Source: Liolophura sinensis (taxonomy: Eukaryota > Mollusca > Polyplacophora > Chitonida > Chitonidae). From it: 64,000 nucleotides of DNA. Below, piece by piece: positions 11,031 through 22,690 of this stretch. The notes below the pieces were generated by a model. It was not told the origin of the DNA and made no database searches. It saw nothing but the letters and a program-made list of their open reading frames with translations. The position numbers were made by a program, and so were the translations under genes. The stretch's first letter is position 1; each line of letters begins with the position of its first letter. Where the stretch lies: contig NC_088305.1 of assembly GCF_032854445.1 (NCBI RefSeq), positions 23,297,901 through 23,361,900 of the forward strand. Reading direction: 5' to 3'.

Positions 11031-12480
11031 TCAAACTCCTATGTTCTGAAACAGAAGGCCACTTGCCTCTGCATGAAGAGAGTATCTGTCTACTACCTCT
11101 GCGGAAAGAGCTCACAAATCTGAAACACATGGCTAAAAACATAACTAATCGAGAATGACAAAAGGATACGACCGCACCGTCGTAAGCTGAGACATGTTGT
11201 TCTTGTACTGATGTGCCTAGTTATTGCCTTGAGCGGATTACATGTATTTCACTTTTCACTTGCATCAGAAATCCTCCATGGGAGCCGGGTGAGGACCCTA
11301 GGTCCGCGGCTCGAGGACGGTGCGAATGGTACATGTTCTCATCCTACTTCCACTGCGGCCCGTGATCCGAGACGAGGGGACGAGGATGGTCGCGTTCTCT
11401 TGCCGCGGGCCGCGACCACATTATGTAGGCCAACGTGTTTGATCAATAGCAAAAAGCTGAAGGGCAACCCGCCGACAGAAAATGACGTGTGTTTGTATGG
11501 ATCTATGTATGGAAGCCGGATTCGCGAGCCGCGGCACGAGGTGTCCACACCCGGCTTAGTCTTGAACTGGATTAGTCTTAAACCTTGAACTAGACTCACG
11601 AATTGAGCAAACTTGTAGAGGCGGACAATAGAAGCCTACAGTACATCTGCAGAGTTCTTAGATATCGTCTGAGTAGAAAATTCTTGGAAACTATGTGTAA
11701 TTGCTTTATAACATCACCAAAGGAATACACATATACGGCTTGGGACATTATCACTGATGTCCAAGCGATCCGAAAAGGAAGCTCTTTGTGCTATCACTGA
11801 GTTGTTTTAATTTATTGTAAAAAAGGATCATATCAATGATACATCAAGCAATGTAAATTAACTACCAACAGAGCAGCATAACCTGTACCAATTCAGAACA
11901 AGAAACCACTAGCAAGTTTTGGCGGTCAGTACTATGGTGGGCAGAGAACTATGACGTTCACTTGCCAACTCACAATCTTGAAATCTATGTTAAGTTCTAG
12001 TCAAGTAGAAATCGACGTAGGGGTTTTCCCACAACAATTGGATATGTCACAAAATAGTTCAGATGAGTTCAGATGTTCAGACGCACGAGATAATCCGTAA
12101 TCTCGCGTAAAATTTCTTGATTTCCTACCATTATTTTACGGGATTTTTCTGCTAATAATGTATGTTAACGGACGTTTCATTTAAGCTTACAGTTAACTGA
12201 CATGCCATCCCCCACTCGGACAGGTGTGACATTACCGGTTACTAAAAATTAGTCATTTTCAAATACTTAGATAATTAATAACATAATTAACACGCCGCTA
12301 AGGGGACGCAACTCCTACAGTCGCCTTATGTTACCCACCTAGCCTTGGTCATGAACAATATTTTCAGAAGGGTGATGGACTGTATCTGTGTGGACTGAAG
12401 GTAATATTCATATAGAGTTAGATCTAGAATAGAACGCTATCACTAAAGCGGTAATGCCTTCAAGGAATCAAACTTATTCT
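11031..12480. other. Non-coding stretch with a GC-rich island
   Basis: A local GC-rich block at about 11280-11560 (several ccgcgg sites) contrasts with the AT-rich surroundings. Its open frames on both strands have no recognised domain. The rest shows nothing I can assign. Confidence 0.4.
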
Positions 12481-12492
12481 TTTTGATATTTC

Positions 12493-13140
12493 CTAATAAA
12501 TTTGATATTTCATTATGAATATACGATGTGAAACACGAGAAATAGATTCTCTTTCATAATACATACATATAATACTTTGCATGTGATACACAAACATTAA
12601 CGTCTTTGTTATGCGGACCCTCGAAATATCCCAGAAACTTCTCCGAAGTATTTTTATTTTATCCCAGTATTTAAACATCCACAGAGCCAATTTCCCGACT
12701 AAATGCCAAAATCTGCCTTTCTGACGACATCTACTTAAATTATAGTCTATTCTATCTATAAGGTCACACCAGTCACAAGTTGGGAGCTCATCAACCGTCC
12801 CTCTGAACAGATACTTGTTAGATGGATAAATAGAGTGCAAAATATTATATTTCATTCATTTCACTTTGCTGTTTACACCAATTTCTTGAGATAAAAGCCC
12901 AATTTTGTTATGTGGATAAGGAAAATTGGCTGGGGCACATGTAATAACTGCCTCTACAGAATTGTGATCTAAATAGAGTTTATACATGAATTCCCTCCTT
13001 TTGTTATCACTGTCCATTCTAACGTCTCGGATGTACGTGATATCAAAATTTAAGTTTGGCCTTTTACCGGCAACAAAATTGTGATCTGAGACATTTTTTG
13101 AAATAGCAGTTTCCAGAGTTTTCCAAATTTTATAGCTGTC
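12493..13140 (-). mobile_element. Possible LINE ORF2 C-terminal fragment
   Basis: On the minus strand an open frame of about 110 codons to about 12856 is followed, after one in-frame stop, by 120 codons beginning MKYNILHSIYPSNKYLF and containing CDWC and a later Cys plus FWHLVGKL. This ordering (ILH..YPSN, then a Cys pair, a C-rich turn, then FW) resembles the region after the reverse transcriptase in L1/Tx1-type LINEs. No RT motif is present, so it is a truncated remnant at best. It could also be an unrecognised host exon. Confidence 0.4.
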
Positions 13141-13664
13141 GTATGTTACTGGGAAACCATATTGCTGACGGTAAATTCAACGGTTAAATGTGCCAGTTTC
13201 ATCAAACAAATCTCCGCTACAAGCAATCCCAGCTTCTCGCCAGAGTGCGTCATAAATAGATTTCCCTTATTTCAAAGTGAGTTCACTTTTCCAAACAATT
13301 TTATCATAAAATGGAACGAAAAAAAATGTTTTTCTTTGCAAAAATTAAGGACACTACAGTAAAACCTCGGAAAGTATTTTGCTCAGTGTTTTGGTGCTAT
13401 AATTACCATGTCGGAGGAAACTTAGAAAATTCTGATATCCAGAAACGTTGTTGAATCTATCACCGATAAGTTGTACGTATTGTTTAGAAAAACAACTTTG
13501 CTTGGTTTGATCTTAAGAAGTTGTGTCTATATTAATTTTAATCCACTCAATAGCTCAATCCTTACATAAAAATGTAAGCCCCATTAACTGACTCAAAGTT
13601 TCTCAGTTTTAGAGTCGAGTCATGGGCAAAATACACGACCTTTACCTCCATCAACCACACCGGC

Positions 13665-14012
13665 CCGGATAGCACAGTTGGTAGAGCGCCCGCTCATGAA
13701 GCGGTGGATCAAACCTGAGTCGAGTCACACCTAAGACTTTAAAAAGGGAATTTGTAATTTCCTCGCTCAGCATGAAGGGGGCAGTGCAACGACTGGTTGA
13801 CCCGTATCAGTATAATGGCTCGGGCGGGGCCGCTTACTTGCTTTCGGTAAGTCGTCTCAGTGAAGCAGCACTAGAAATCCTGTGGAAATCCGTCCTGCAA
13901 CAAGGAGACACATTACATACGCCCTAAAGATTCCTTTGTCGTCATATGACTGAAAAATTGTTCAAATACGAGGTTAATCCCTAAGCACTCACTCCAACAA
14001 TCACATTTCAGG
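13665..14012 (+). mobile_element. SINE-B copy (tRNA-derived, Meta-like core)
   Basis: The head reads ggcccggatagcacagttgg (A box) with anticodon-like catgaa and a degenerate B box. A core follows with 'cagtataatggctcggg' and 'cagtgaagcagcacta', then a 3' end with 'catatgactgaaaaattgtt' and 'taatccctaagcactcact'. The core and tail match the element at 55260-55620, which has a different tRNA-like head. From memory the core resembles MetaSINE-type elements of lophotrochozoans; this was not verified. It is not a functional tRNA: no acceptor stem closes. Confidence 0.75.
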
Positions 14013-14559
14013 ACTGCAGCATGAAAGAGAGGTTATCTCCCCTGGAGGGCGCAGATAGTGAGGTCACGTATACAAAGCCGGAAAGACATTCACGTCAACT
14101 GACGGTTGTAATAAATGCGGTTGCTCCGGCTTGGAATCAGCTGTTGTACCCTGAAGGCCTGTAATATTCCCCTGGTCTCAGTACGTGAGTATGGATAAAC
14201 AATTAAATGATGAACGATATCATGTAAAAGTAAAATGGATTTTCACCATGGGCCAAGGACATCTATTATGGCTGGGGAACAGTTAAGTAAACCGGAAGTG
14301 GTCTCATCCGGTATAATGACGGCTAAACATTGGAGTGTGTATTACAGGTAGAACTTTAATGAATGGCACAACATCATCCAAATTATTGTGTTATCTTACA
14401 TATACGTGCTCCCTTTCGTGTGGTGAACAGATTACTATAGGCAAGTGTCCATGGATGTCTTTTTGAACTGATGGATTGTTTGGAGAAACGCCCTGAGCAA
14501 TTCTGTGCCTGTTGCTGTACTTCACTCGTTTTATTGTTCTCAAATCACCGCCACCATCT

Positions 14560-14770
14560 TCATTACATGAGTCATGAGATTTGTCATGACAAAGGTGCAT
14601 GGATGACATCGTGAGGTTCATCATTATTACCATCATATTACCATCGTAATCATCACATTCATCCTTATCGTCGTCGTTGTTTTATGTCGCCGTCATCATT
14701 ATCAATTTCATCAACAACAACTGCACCGTCATCATTATTATCACCGTCATCTTCATCATGGCTATCAACT
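14560..14770 (+). repeat. Degenerate ATC/TCA trinucleotide-rich tract
   Basis: Many catcat, tcatca and accatca runs without a strict period. It is low complexity and non-coding. Confidence 0.7.
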
Positions 14771-14890
14771 CATCATAAGTCCTATCGTATTTCAGCCATC
14801 TCAAACAGTGCAGACTTTGAGATAATAACAATAATGCAGATAATGAGTTTTGTAAAAGGATAGATCTGGTAAATGTGATGCAAATATATT

Positions 14891-15137
14891 TTAGTCAGTC
14901 GTCCACTTTTTACAGACAGTGAGGACGCCAAGTGCTAGCGTTAGGAGACCAGAGGACGTCACAGATCGTGACGACAAGCCGTATAAGCGATCGTACTTCG
15001 ACTGAAAACTCCCATATTTCTTCACCTTACATCGTCCGTGCATCAAGGCGTAAGCGATGTTCGTCAGGGTTTCCCTGACGTCCGCGGAACAACTGGCAAC
15101 AGCATCAGCCACGCATTTCGCACCAGTGACCTGGAGA
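14891..15137 (-). CDS. Candidate alternative last exon of the secreted cysteine-rich gene
   Basis: On the minus strand a strong acceptor (cttgctttttcag) precedes 82 codons (including the stop) that enter in phase 2. The product runs LQVTGAKCVADAVASC...HGRCKVKKYG..., then a 13-residue hydrophobic stretch (GLLTLALGVLTVC) and a short polar tail. Its first Cys pair is spaced C-x7-C, exactly as in the other last exon at 16973-17144 (NCLKELIKDC), and both exons take a phase-2 donor. It could therefore join the exon at 18026-18161 to give a 143-residue form with a hydrophobic C terminus (GPI-signal-like or membrane-tethered, uncertain). Alternatively it belongs to a separate paralogue whose earlier exons I could not find. 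Confidence 0.5.
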
Positions 15138-15218
15138 CTGAAAAAGCAAGAACAAAACAAACACATAAAAAGTAACTTCCAGATAATGAGAAAACTAATT
15201 CATGCATGCCTGTCATGT

Positions 15219-15404
15219 CTAAATGACCGTAACTTTCTTTCTCGGCTCGCCTATACATTTAGATGGTAGCTGAACCAACGTACATGTGCTACTGTCGAAA
15301 ATTCCACATGGTTTACAGCTTATTTTGATATCTGTACCTTTCAGTCTAGCGCAGGTGTCGCAACAACTGCGTTCACTGTCAAAGAGAAGCTCCAACGAAG
15401 GCAA
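15219..15404 (-). other. Cysteine-rich open stretch, doubtful exon
   Basis: The minus-strand frame contains SERSCCDTCARLKG...SCKPCG...STCT...SKC, seven Cys in about 40 residues. An acceptor-like ctttgacag lies just before SERS, and a donor-like aaag/gtacag follows the first Cys cluster. It sits between the two candidate last exons of the secreted gene. No family was recognised and splicing is uncertain. Confidence 0.2.
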
Positions 15405-16139
15405 ACGAAAATCATACTTTTCCTACAGTTGCACTGTGCTCCACCAGGAGCAAAACCTCTACCACTCAGTTGGGGTGTGGCCTATCAGGGGCGACGTTCC
15501 TTCCTCTGAGTTGAAATATTCCCCACCAGGAGGGTAATCTCTACCACTCAGTAGGAGTGTGGCTCACCCTGAGGAAAATCTCTTCCCATATCTTACATCA
15601 ACAAGCTAAGAACATCGGGTATATGGGGAAAATATTGTGAGCCGTGACTTGTGAGCCGGTTTCACTAGAGTGTATTTCCTTTAAACTTATCGCCTATATA
15701 CAGTTATCTAAAATAACTCATAAATTTACCTTTTGTCACTGGGACGTAACGTCACAAGCTGGTGGACGTCTATATTAGAGTTCTGTATATGCCTCGTAAT
15801 GTTAAAATCCATCAGCTTGTTTTTTAAACCAAAACGTCACTGCCTCGATTAACGTCCTACTTATTCAAAAAGAAGTCGCATAAGATATGCAACCAGTACC
15901 ATTTTCAAATTGTCCAATACAACGGTCAGTTGATGATTTGGCATACTTACGGACAAAGTGTTTCATAGAACTTCTCCCAGTTTCTAGTTCTAAGGACCTC
16001 ATACATGGCGTCTCTTCGGCCCATCGAATGATTGGAGAAACATCTCAAAATGGCAGCATTGTTTGTGTTGAAACAGGAAACACCTTTCAAATAATCTGGA
16101 AAAGAAGTTACGCCTGGGTCAGATAACATGTTATTCGAC

Positions 16140-16625
16140 ACTGTTCTACAGAAAGGTTTCTTTGCTTGCGGTGTAACGGTATTTTTAGCGGTGAAAATGT
16201 TTTTTCCGTGATGTAAGGGTTTTGTCTTCGGTGGAAATGTTTTCTCTGCCGTATAACGGCTTTCTCTGTGGTAGGAATGTTTTCTCCGTAGTGTAACGGT
16301 TTTGTCTCCGGTGGAAAAGTTTCTCTAAAATGTAACGGTTTTCTCTGAGTTGGGAATGTTTTTTTCCGCAAAGTAATGCTTTTGCCTTCGGTGAAAATGC
16401 TTTCTCTGCGGTATAATAATTTTCTCTGCGGTGGGAATGTTTTCTTCGCGGTGGAAGGGTTTTGTGTCTTCGGTGGAAATGTTTTCTCTACAATGTAACA
16501 GTTTTCTCTGTTGTGGGGAAGTCTTCTCCTCAAGGTAACGGTTTTGTCTTAGATGGAAATGTTTTCTCTGCAGTGTAGCGATTTTGTGTCTGGTGGGAGT
16601 GTTTTATCCGTGGTAGAAACCCACA
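16140..16625 (+). repeat. Degenerate minisatellite, about 19/38-bp period
   Basis: Alternating units of the type 'ttttctctgcggtgtaacgg' and 'ttttgtcttcggtggaaatg' repeat about 12 times with drift. Long minus-strand open frames across it are a by-product of the repeat and not genes. Confidence 0.85.
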
Positions 16626-16972
16626 TGACACTCAGTCTCATCAAGAGATATCTGTCACGCATCGATGATCTAATAAAAATGCTTCTTACTGAGAAAAACC
16701 TATACACCGCAGAGAACATGAAGGACTAATGAAAACGGAACTCAGAGAAAACCTTTGCCAAGAAACCTTGTACAAACAACATTATTTTTTGCTAACGATA
16801 CGTAAATCTTTTGAATCGTTGTAAATTACGATGAAATGAAAAAAAAGCACAAACGGAAGACAGTACAAAGTGAATCAGTGCTCAGTGAGTTTGGGTCGTG
16901 TCTCTGGTGTTAGTCGAGTCTAGGGGTGACTAGTTTTCACTTAACCATTCTCTGACTCACTCACTCACTCAC

Positions 16973-18282
16973 TCACTCGTCCACTCTTTCACAGCGAGCC
17001 CCGTTACCGTCTCTGTCAGCGCAGAATCCTTCGAAAGCGACCAGCGTGGAGTTTTGGTCGTAGCCCTGCATGTCCAGGAATGATTGGTCTTTCGGGCAAT
17101 CCTTGATTAACTCCTTCAGACAGTTTTCGTACTCCGGGTAGATTCTAGGGTGATGAGAAACAGCAGTGGCGGTTAGGGCTTTTACAGGTTTCGTCCAATA
17201 AAGCAATAAACATATGACAATTACCGACAGCTATGCTAACAATGATGCCAGCTTTGTTGACAGCTAACTCGAGACAGCGTTAATCTGTCGTATGTATTTT
17301 ACATGTGCTCGAGAATATTTTCAAATCGAAAACTTAAAAAAAAATACCAATGAAAAGCAGGATCATTTTACGCTGGCATAGTCATGCGCCACTTGAAAGG
17401 TCGCTGTGGCTTATTCCAGTCAAGGGGTGAAGAGCGTGTCGTGACGATTTGCTGTCAGTGGTTAGAGGCAATTGCCATTCAATTGTTAGGAAAAAGGAGG
17501 TGCAGGTTCAAACCAAGCCTTAGACTGGGAATTTATAGATATCCTTGATCTCGCTTCTCGTGGAGCCTTATTGACAGTAAACGACCGACACCTTCTGTTT
17601 GGGGGTTTCCGACCAGGAATGGCCCAGGTGCCTGCCACTACTTGATGTGGTCGCTGTGTGTTGATGTTCAACTCATGCTTGCTTCTTCTCCGGCCTTACG
17701 TGAGGAGGTCTGACAGCAAAATGAGTGTGGTTGTAGGTTTGCACCGGACTCTTTTCGGTTTTTTCCCACCATAATGCTGGCCGCCTTCGTATATTAAGTG
17801 AAATATTCTCGAGTATGGCGTAAAACACCAATCAAAAATACAAACAAACTTTCGTTTGGCCGATTGTAGGCTACATCGTACGTCTTCAACCATTATGGTG
17901 TGTAAAAGCTCGTCAGCAAATCGTCAAAGCTTCATTGTATAAGCGAAACTTTCTTCAGTATGTCATAAAACATCAGCCAAGTAAATAAATAAATAAATAA
18001 ATAAACTCAGTGGTATTGTCCTTACCTGCAGACGTTGTCTATCTGTTCCCTCGTCGTCAACTGACCAACTATTTCGTGTCTTTGCACTTTGAACCGCATT
18101 TCGCACTCATCTCGGCTGTTGTTTACAGGGTGATCTTGACACAGAGACCATGACGAGTGAACTGCAATAAGTACATCTGGGATTTTAGGACTTTCTACAG
18201 CATTGCACTAACCCATCTACAGAAGAGATCTCTTTATTAGTGTATAATTCTGTAAGCATATATTAGTGCGAACGTGCATTAT

Positions 18283-18321
<39 letters not shown>

Positions 18322-21300
18322 ATGTATGTATGTATTTGCGTGTGTGCGTGTGTGCGTGTGTGTCCGCGCGTGTGTACGTGTGTATGTATGTATGTATGCA
18401 TGTAAAGTCTCCCGACTTTGAGCCTGACGCTCTAAACATTATGCCAGCGAAGCGGCCTGATGAATTAATATTAACGTGGGTGAGCGTGTATTAGTGTGAA
18501 CGTGTGTGTGCAGGTTTGAACGTGTATTAGTGTAAATGTACGTCTACAGTAGTGCAATGCACGTGTGAATGCACGTGTGTAGTAATGAGAACGTGTATTA
18601 GTGTGAACGTGAGTGTACAGGACTGAGCGTGTGTTAGTGTGAAACTGTGTGTACAGATGTGGGCGTGTATGAGTGGGAACGTGGGTGTACAAATGTGAGT
18701 GTGTATAAGTGTGGAAATATGTGTACAGATGTGAGCGTGTATCAGTGTGAATGTGCGTGTACAGGTTGGCATCTGTATTAATGTGAAGTGTGGTAATTAT
18801 GGAAACGTAGCACGTTGGGCGAAACAATCAAGAAAGTTTGGGCGTGTGGTGCAGCACATTTGATCCAATAGGGTGATGAATCTTACCGTCAAAATAAAGC
18901 ATTCGCACACCCGCCGTCAAACAATAAGCACGTAACTGGTCAATAATCGCAAGGCCAATTCCCAACACGACGTATACCACAAAACAATAAAGAACTAAGA
19001 ATGTATTTACCATCTTTAAAGTCGTCGACTATATAGCTCCACGCTGACAAATTGACATACAGTATTGTTTTTAAAATCATTCCACCGTTACTCTTCAGTG
19101 TTAATGAGTTCCAAGATACTTTCCTACCGAAAGCATACCGAACACTATGTGTTAAAGCGTGTATAGTGTTATTCCAGAGAATCATATAAAATAAGAAGCG
19201 AGGAATGTCAAATCTCCATTTACTACTCCTTCAAGTTCAGGGGGCCTCCTTGACTCATTTGGTTAGCGCGCTAACGCAGCGTAGTGACCCAAGAGCCTCT
19301 CACCAACACGGTCGCTGTGAGTTCAAGTCCAGCTCATGCTGGCTTCCTCTCCGGCCCTAAATGGGAAGGTCTGCCAATAACCTGCGGATGGTCATGGGTT
19401 CCCCCCGGGCTCTGCCTGGTTTCTTCCCACCATACTACTGGCTGCCGTCGTATAAATGAAATATTCTCGAGTACGGCGTAAAACATCAATCAAATAAAGA
19501 AATAAATGCTTCAAATTCAAGATCACCAAATAAAAGACACACTTATACCTCAGACATTTTTCCGATATTTGCACATTTCAGAGAAGACAGCTTCGTGTAT
19601 TCGTCAGATTGTCCAGTTGAATGTATCCACTTTATTTTTCTAGTAGAAGCAGACACATTTTTAGTAACAAAAGGGCCTTTATGATGACTTATTTACCGAC
19701 GCCCTGTATAGATTGAAAATACGACCCTGGAAAGCGGGACGTAGTTCTATTCTATTTTTACCCTTTCAAAAGCCAAGTGTATCTTTAGATTTGGTCCTCT
19801 TTTTGTACGCAGCTTGAACGTTCTCTTATTCCCGTACAATCAAGTCTGTAGCATGTGGCCTTATCATACAGTTTACACTGCATTCATCTTCTTTATCGTT
19901 AGTACTCATACAGAGTGTAAGTTGATAGCAATGAACTTTACAATGGAATTTCCAGGTATTCTGATTGAAATACTCGCAGAAGATTACGTTTACCATCGTT
20001 AACGCTCAGCAGTTAGAATGTACCAGCAAACTCCGTACTTTTCATGGATCCGAAAAATAATGTATCCAAAATGTTTGCTCCATACATCTGAATATTTCTC
20101 GACGAAACAACCTTACTGCCTTTTCAATTCACTCGGTCAAACAGCTTTGACCTATATATATTTTTTCTAACCTTTATGAAAATCCAAAATAAAGGCATCT
20201 TCATAGTTTGACAATTATTTTGAATATTTTCTTCTCTATCGATGCCGGCGTGGTAAATAATTCATCTTCAAAATTAAATTTTTGCGCATGGACGATTTGG
20301 CCCTGAATTTCGCTAAAACAATCTTTAGTGATGCACGAAGAGAGATAGAGGGCAGTAACTGTTTTGTTTTCCGTGACAGCAGATATGTATGCAAATGAAA
20401 GACCCACTCTAAAATTCACAATTTTCACAAAATGAATTTTTTTCTGTTTAAGAAAATGACTGGATGAATGTTTATAGCTCAACGCCATACTGTCATGACC
20501 GTGGCCATTTAAGAAAGAAGAAGATATATTCAGACTTCTGAAAAATCATATGGTCATTTAACTTCAAATTTCAGAATCATGTTGCTCTAACTATACATCT
20601 GCGTACATAAAAACTAACAAAACTGAGGCTAAAAATGAATAACACTTACGTTGCTTTATACTCACTTTACACGGGAATAAACATGAAATGGTTAATTTCG
20701 CTAAAATTGTGCTACCGTGTCTAAAATATTATACCTTATGCTTACATTACAACAAATGTAATGATGCCCCTCGTTTTCCAAAAATCAAAATGTCAATACA
20801 GCAAATGCATTTAGACATATGTATACTGTAAATAGCATTACTAAACTTACGTATTCAGTACTAACTCAGAGCGTATGAGCGTGTGATATACACAAGGTCT
20901 GACGGATGAAAGAAGACGTCCTGCAGCTTTAATTACAGGTGTGTTAAAACTCGTGTATAAGGTTTCTTCCCATGTGTCAAGATATATATTTACACTGTTT
21001 CAATCCTCACCTAATCCTGTTCTACTAAGAAACACCCCTTTAACTACAGCACCATATGCGTATGTAGGCTTGTCTGCTGACAGACAGGAACACTTTTGTT
21101 ACTACACTCAACAAATTAATCTCTCAATGTTAATAGTTGTCTGAGTGATGCTAGAATATTCTCGCTATTCTGTTATTGCGGCAGATTATCCAATTACATA
21201 TAACACACATATTTTATTAATTCAACATAGATTTATTTTATTTATTTGATTGGTGTTTATTTTACACCGTACTCAAGAATATATAAGAATATTTATATTG

Positions 21301-22052
21301 TTGGGAAGGTCTTGCAGCAACCTGCAGATGGTCGTGGGTTTCCCCCGGTCTGTGCCCGATTTTCACCCATCATAATGCTGGCCGCGGTCGTATAAGAATA
21401 TTTCACTTATACGACCGCGGCCAGCATTATGGTGGGTGAAAACCGGGCACAGACCTGGAGAAACCCACCAACATCTGCAGGTTGCTGGCAGACCTTCTCA
21501 CGTACAGCCGGAGAGGAAGCACGAACTGGACTTGAACTTACAGCGACCGCATTGGTGAGAGACTAGCTAGCGCGCTAACCAACTGAGCCATGGGGGCCCC
21601 TGCAGTTCAACATAGATTCTATTAGACTAACGGAATACTTTGTTGAATATAATACGGTATTATGTTATAATAACAGAATACAGCCTAGCATCTAGACAAC
21701 AGACTTTCTGTTCAAATTAACAGATTGATTTTTTTAGCGTATAGATAAGCAGTCAAGAATGTAACTTAAGGAGCTTTAATATCCACGTATATGTTCACGA
21801 CACTATGCATCAGTGTTACTCCAAAACGTATGGTATTTGCATATGCACGACTTGTAAGGAAAACAACAACACTACACATGTTTACATACGCTGAAACGGC
21901 ATTGTACTTAACGGAGGGATACGTTACAAATCAAATATGTTAACTAGACTCTTCTGTTATTTTGTGAAACTTATGTTTAATAACGAAAGTTTAAACAGCT
22001 TACCTGTAGTCACAAGAACGAGAAGTGTTCCCAGTTGACGCAAAGCCTCCAT
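16973..22052 (-). CDS. Small secreted cysteine-rich protein, three exons
   Basis: Exons on the minus strand: 22004-22052, 18026-18161 and 16973-17144. Donors and acceptors are canonical and phases agree (1, then 2), giving 118 residues. The first exon encodes a clear signal peptide (MEALRQLGTLLVLVTT). The mature part starts near HSSWSLC and carries seven Cys: CQDHPVNNSRDEC, then VCR, a C-x7-C pair (NCLKELIKDC), GFC and RC. An NST glycosylation sequon lies in DQNSTLVAFEGF. I do not recognise the family; the arrangement loosely recalls helical, disulfide-stabilised secreted domains, but no function is claimed. A second possible last exon lies at 14891-15137. Intron 1 is 3.8 kb and holds SINEs and minisatellites. 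Confidence 0.7.
17440..17850 (+). mobile_element. SINE-A 3' portion next to a tRNA-like segment
   Basis: From about 17645 to 17850 the sequence follows SINE-A from just before the B box to the tail (ccaccataatgctggccgcc, then gtatggcgtaaaacacc), with many changes. Just upstream, 17450-17530, are A-box-like (cagtggttagaggc) and B-box-like (aggttcaaacc) motifs that may belong to another tRNA-derived SINE. Boundaries are uncertain. Confidence 0.6.
18282..18405 (+). repeat. TG and TATG microsatellite
   Basis: (TG)n followed by (TATG)n, then mixed TGTG/CGTG, then TATG again. It is simple sequence lying in intron 1 of the minus-strand secreted gene. Confidence 0.95.
18480..18790 (+). repeat. Minisatellite, about 38-40-bp unit
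   Basis: Roughly eight units each with 'gtgtgaacgtg', 'tgtacag' and 'gagcgtgtat'. Open frames on the minus strand (repeated THTxxHLYTH-like peptides) come from the repeat and are not taken as genes. Confidence 0.88.
18890..19190 (-). other. Unrecognised minus-strand open stretches, possible exon debris
   Basis: One frame reads LYCFVVYVVLGIGLAIID and continues QLRAYCLTAGVRMLYFDG up to a donor-like gacg/gtaaga at about 18888. Another reads VNLSAWSYIVDDFKDG up to a donor-like gatg/gtaaat at about 19010. Part of it resembles 9430-9500. None can be joined in phase to the secreted gene around it. Confidence 0.2.
19229..19519 (+). mobile_element. SINE-A copy, full length
   Basis: The element at 19241-19508 runs from the tRNA-like head to the tail gtaaaacatcaatcaaataa. 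It is flanked by an 11-bp duplication with one mismatch (cttcaagttca / cttcaaattca). The 30 bases after its tail recur at 27441-27475 beside another SINE-A tail. Confidence 0.88.
19520..21220. other. Intronic stretch without recognised features
   Basis: AT-rich and within intron 1 of the secreted gene. A 95-codon minus-strand open frame at 20201-20488 has no recognised domain and is not called. Confidence 0.5.
21221..21618 (-). mobile_element. SINE-A copy carrying an inverted copy of its own core
   Basis: The whole block 21234-21605 is enclosed by one perfect 13-bp duplication (ttcaacatagatt at 21221-21233 and 21606-21618). From right to left it has a normal minus-strand SINE (head, B box, core to about 21402), then the same core in the opposite orientation (about 21304-21390), then a normal SINE tail (21237-21290). 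The two core arms form a near-perfect hairpin of about 85-100 bp with an 11-base loop (agaatatttca). Confidence 0.9.
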
Positions 22053-22690
22053 CTTGCCTCAGACCAACTGTCCTACTTGAGAAGTAGAGCAAATGTTCAT
22101 CACCAACCTCTTAATCCCTACACCCTGGATGTGTGACGTGCTGGTTTCTTTACAAAAAGATAAAAGAAAGAGAGACCACTTTATAATCGAGCACGTTTTC
22201 CGTACGAGCTTATTGTCACATAAAAGTGTACTTTTTTCCTTACTATTTACCTCCATCTTGACCAAAACCCCTTATTTCTCGAGTTTTTTCACGTGACATC
22301 TCCCCCCATCCCCACAGTTCCACCCCCCCCCCCCCCCCCCCCGCCACCCTTCTGCTACTCGCACACACACACCAACCCTCTCTCATAGGGTCCTGGCTTT
22401 ACACCTACATCTACCTATATAAGAGAGCAACACTTCAGGTTATCTATGAACCTTTTTATTTTATACACGCTCCTGTTTTTTGTTTCACGCCTGGATGCAC
22501 TTTCAAGTTATGAAGTATAGCTGCTGTATGTTTTGATTATTGTCAGTTGTAGGTTAAGAAATATAATAAAATTGGTGTGGAATAATAAGAGTTAGATGGT
22601 TCGTACGGTTTATATCATGCTTGTAATACAGAATATGGCATTTCAGCAAACTCACAGATCTTTAGAGTGCCGGTCCACGTGGGATGGAGC
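22053..22690. other. Upstream flank of the secreted gene
   Basis: Presumed promoter side of the minus-strand secreted gene. It includes a C homopolymer of about 20 bases at 22323-22342. No TATA box was identified with confidence and no gene was seen. Confidence 0.5.

Noticed and set aside
11211-11599. Overlapping 125- and 86-codon ORFs in the GC-rich island
   Set aside because: Both strands are open because of high GC; no domain or splice support was found.
13665-13740. A tRNA gene
   Set aside because: It has an A-box-like start, but the arms do not close and a SINE body follows.
16108-16533. 141-codon minus-strand ORF
   Set aside because: It is repetitive peptide from the 19/38-bp minisatellite.
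20201-20488. 95-codon minus-strand ORF
   Set aside because: No recognised domain, no splice sites in phase with the surrounding gene, and AT-rich composition like the intron around it.
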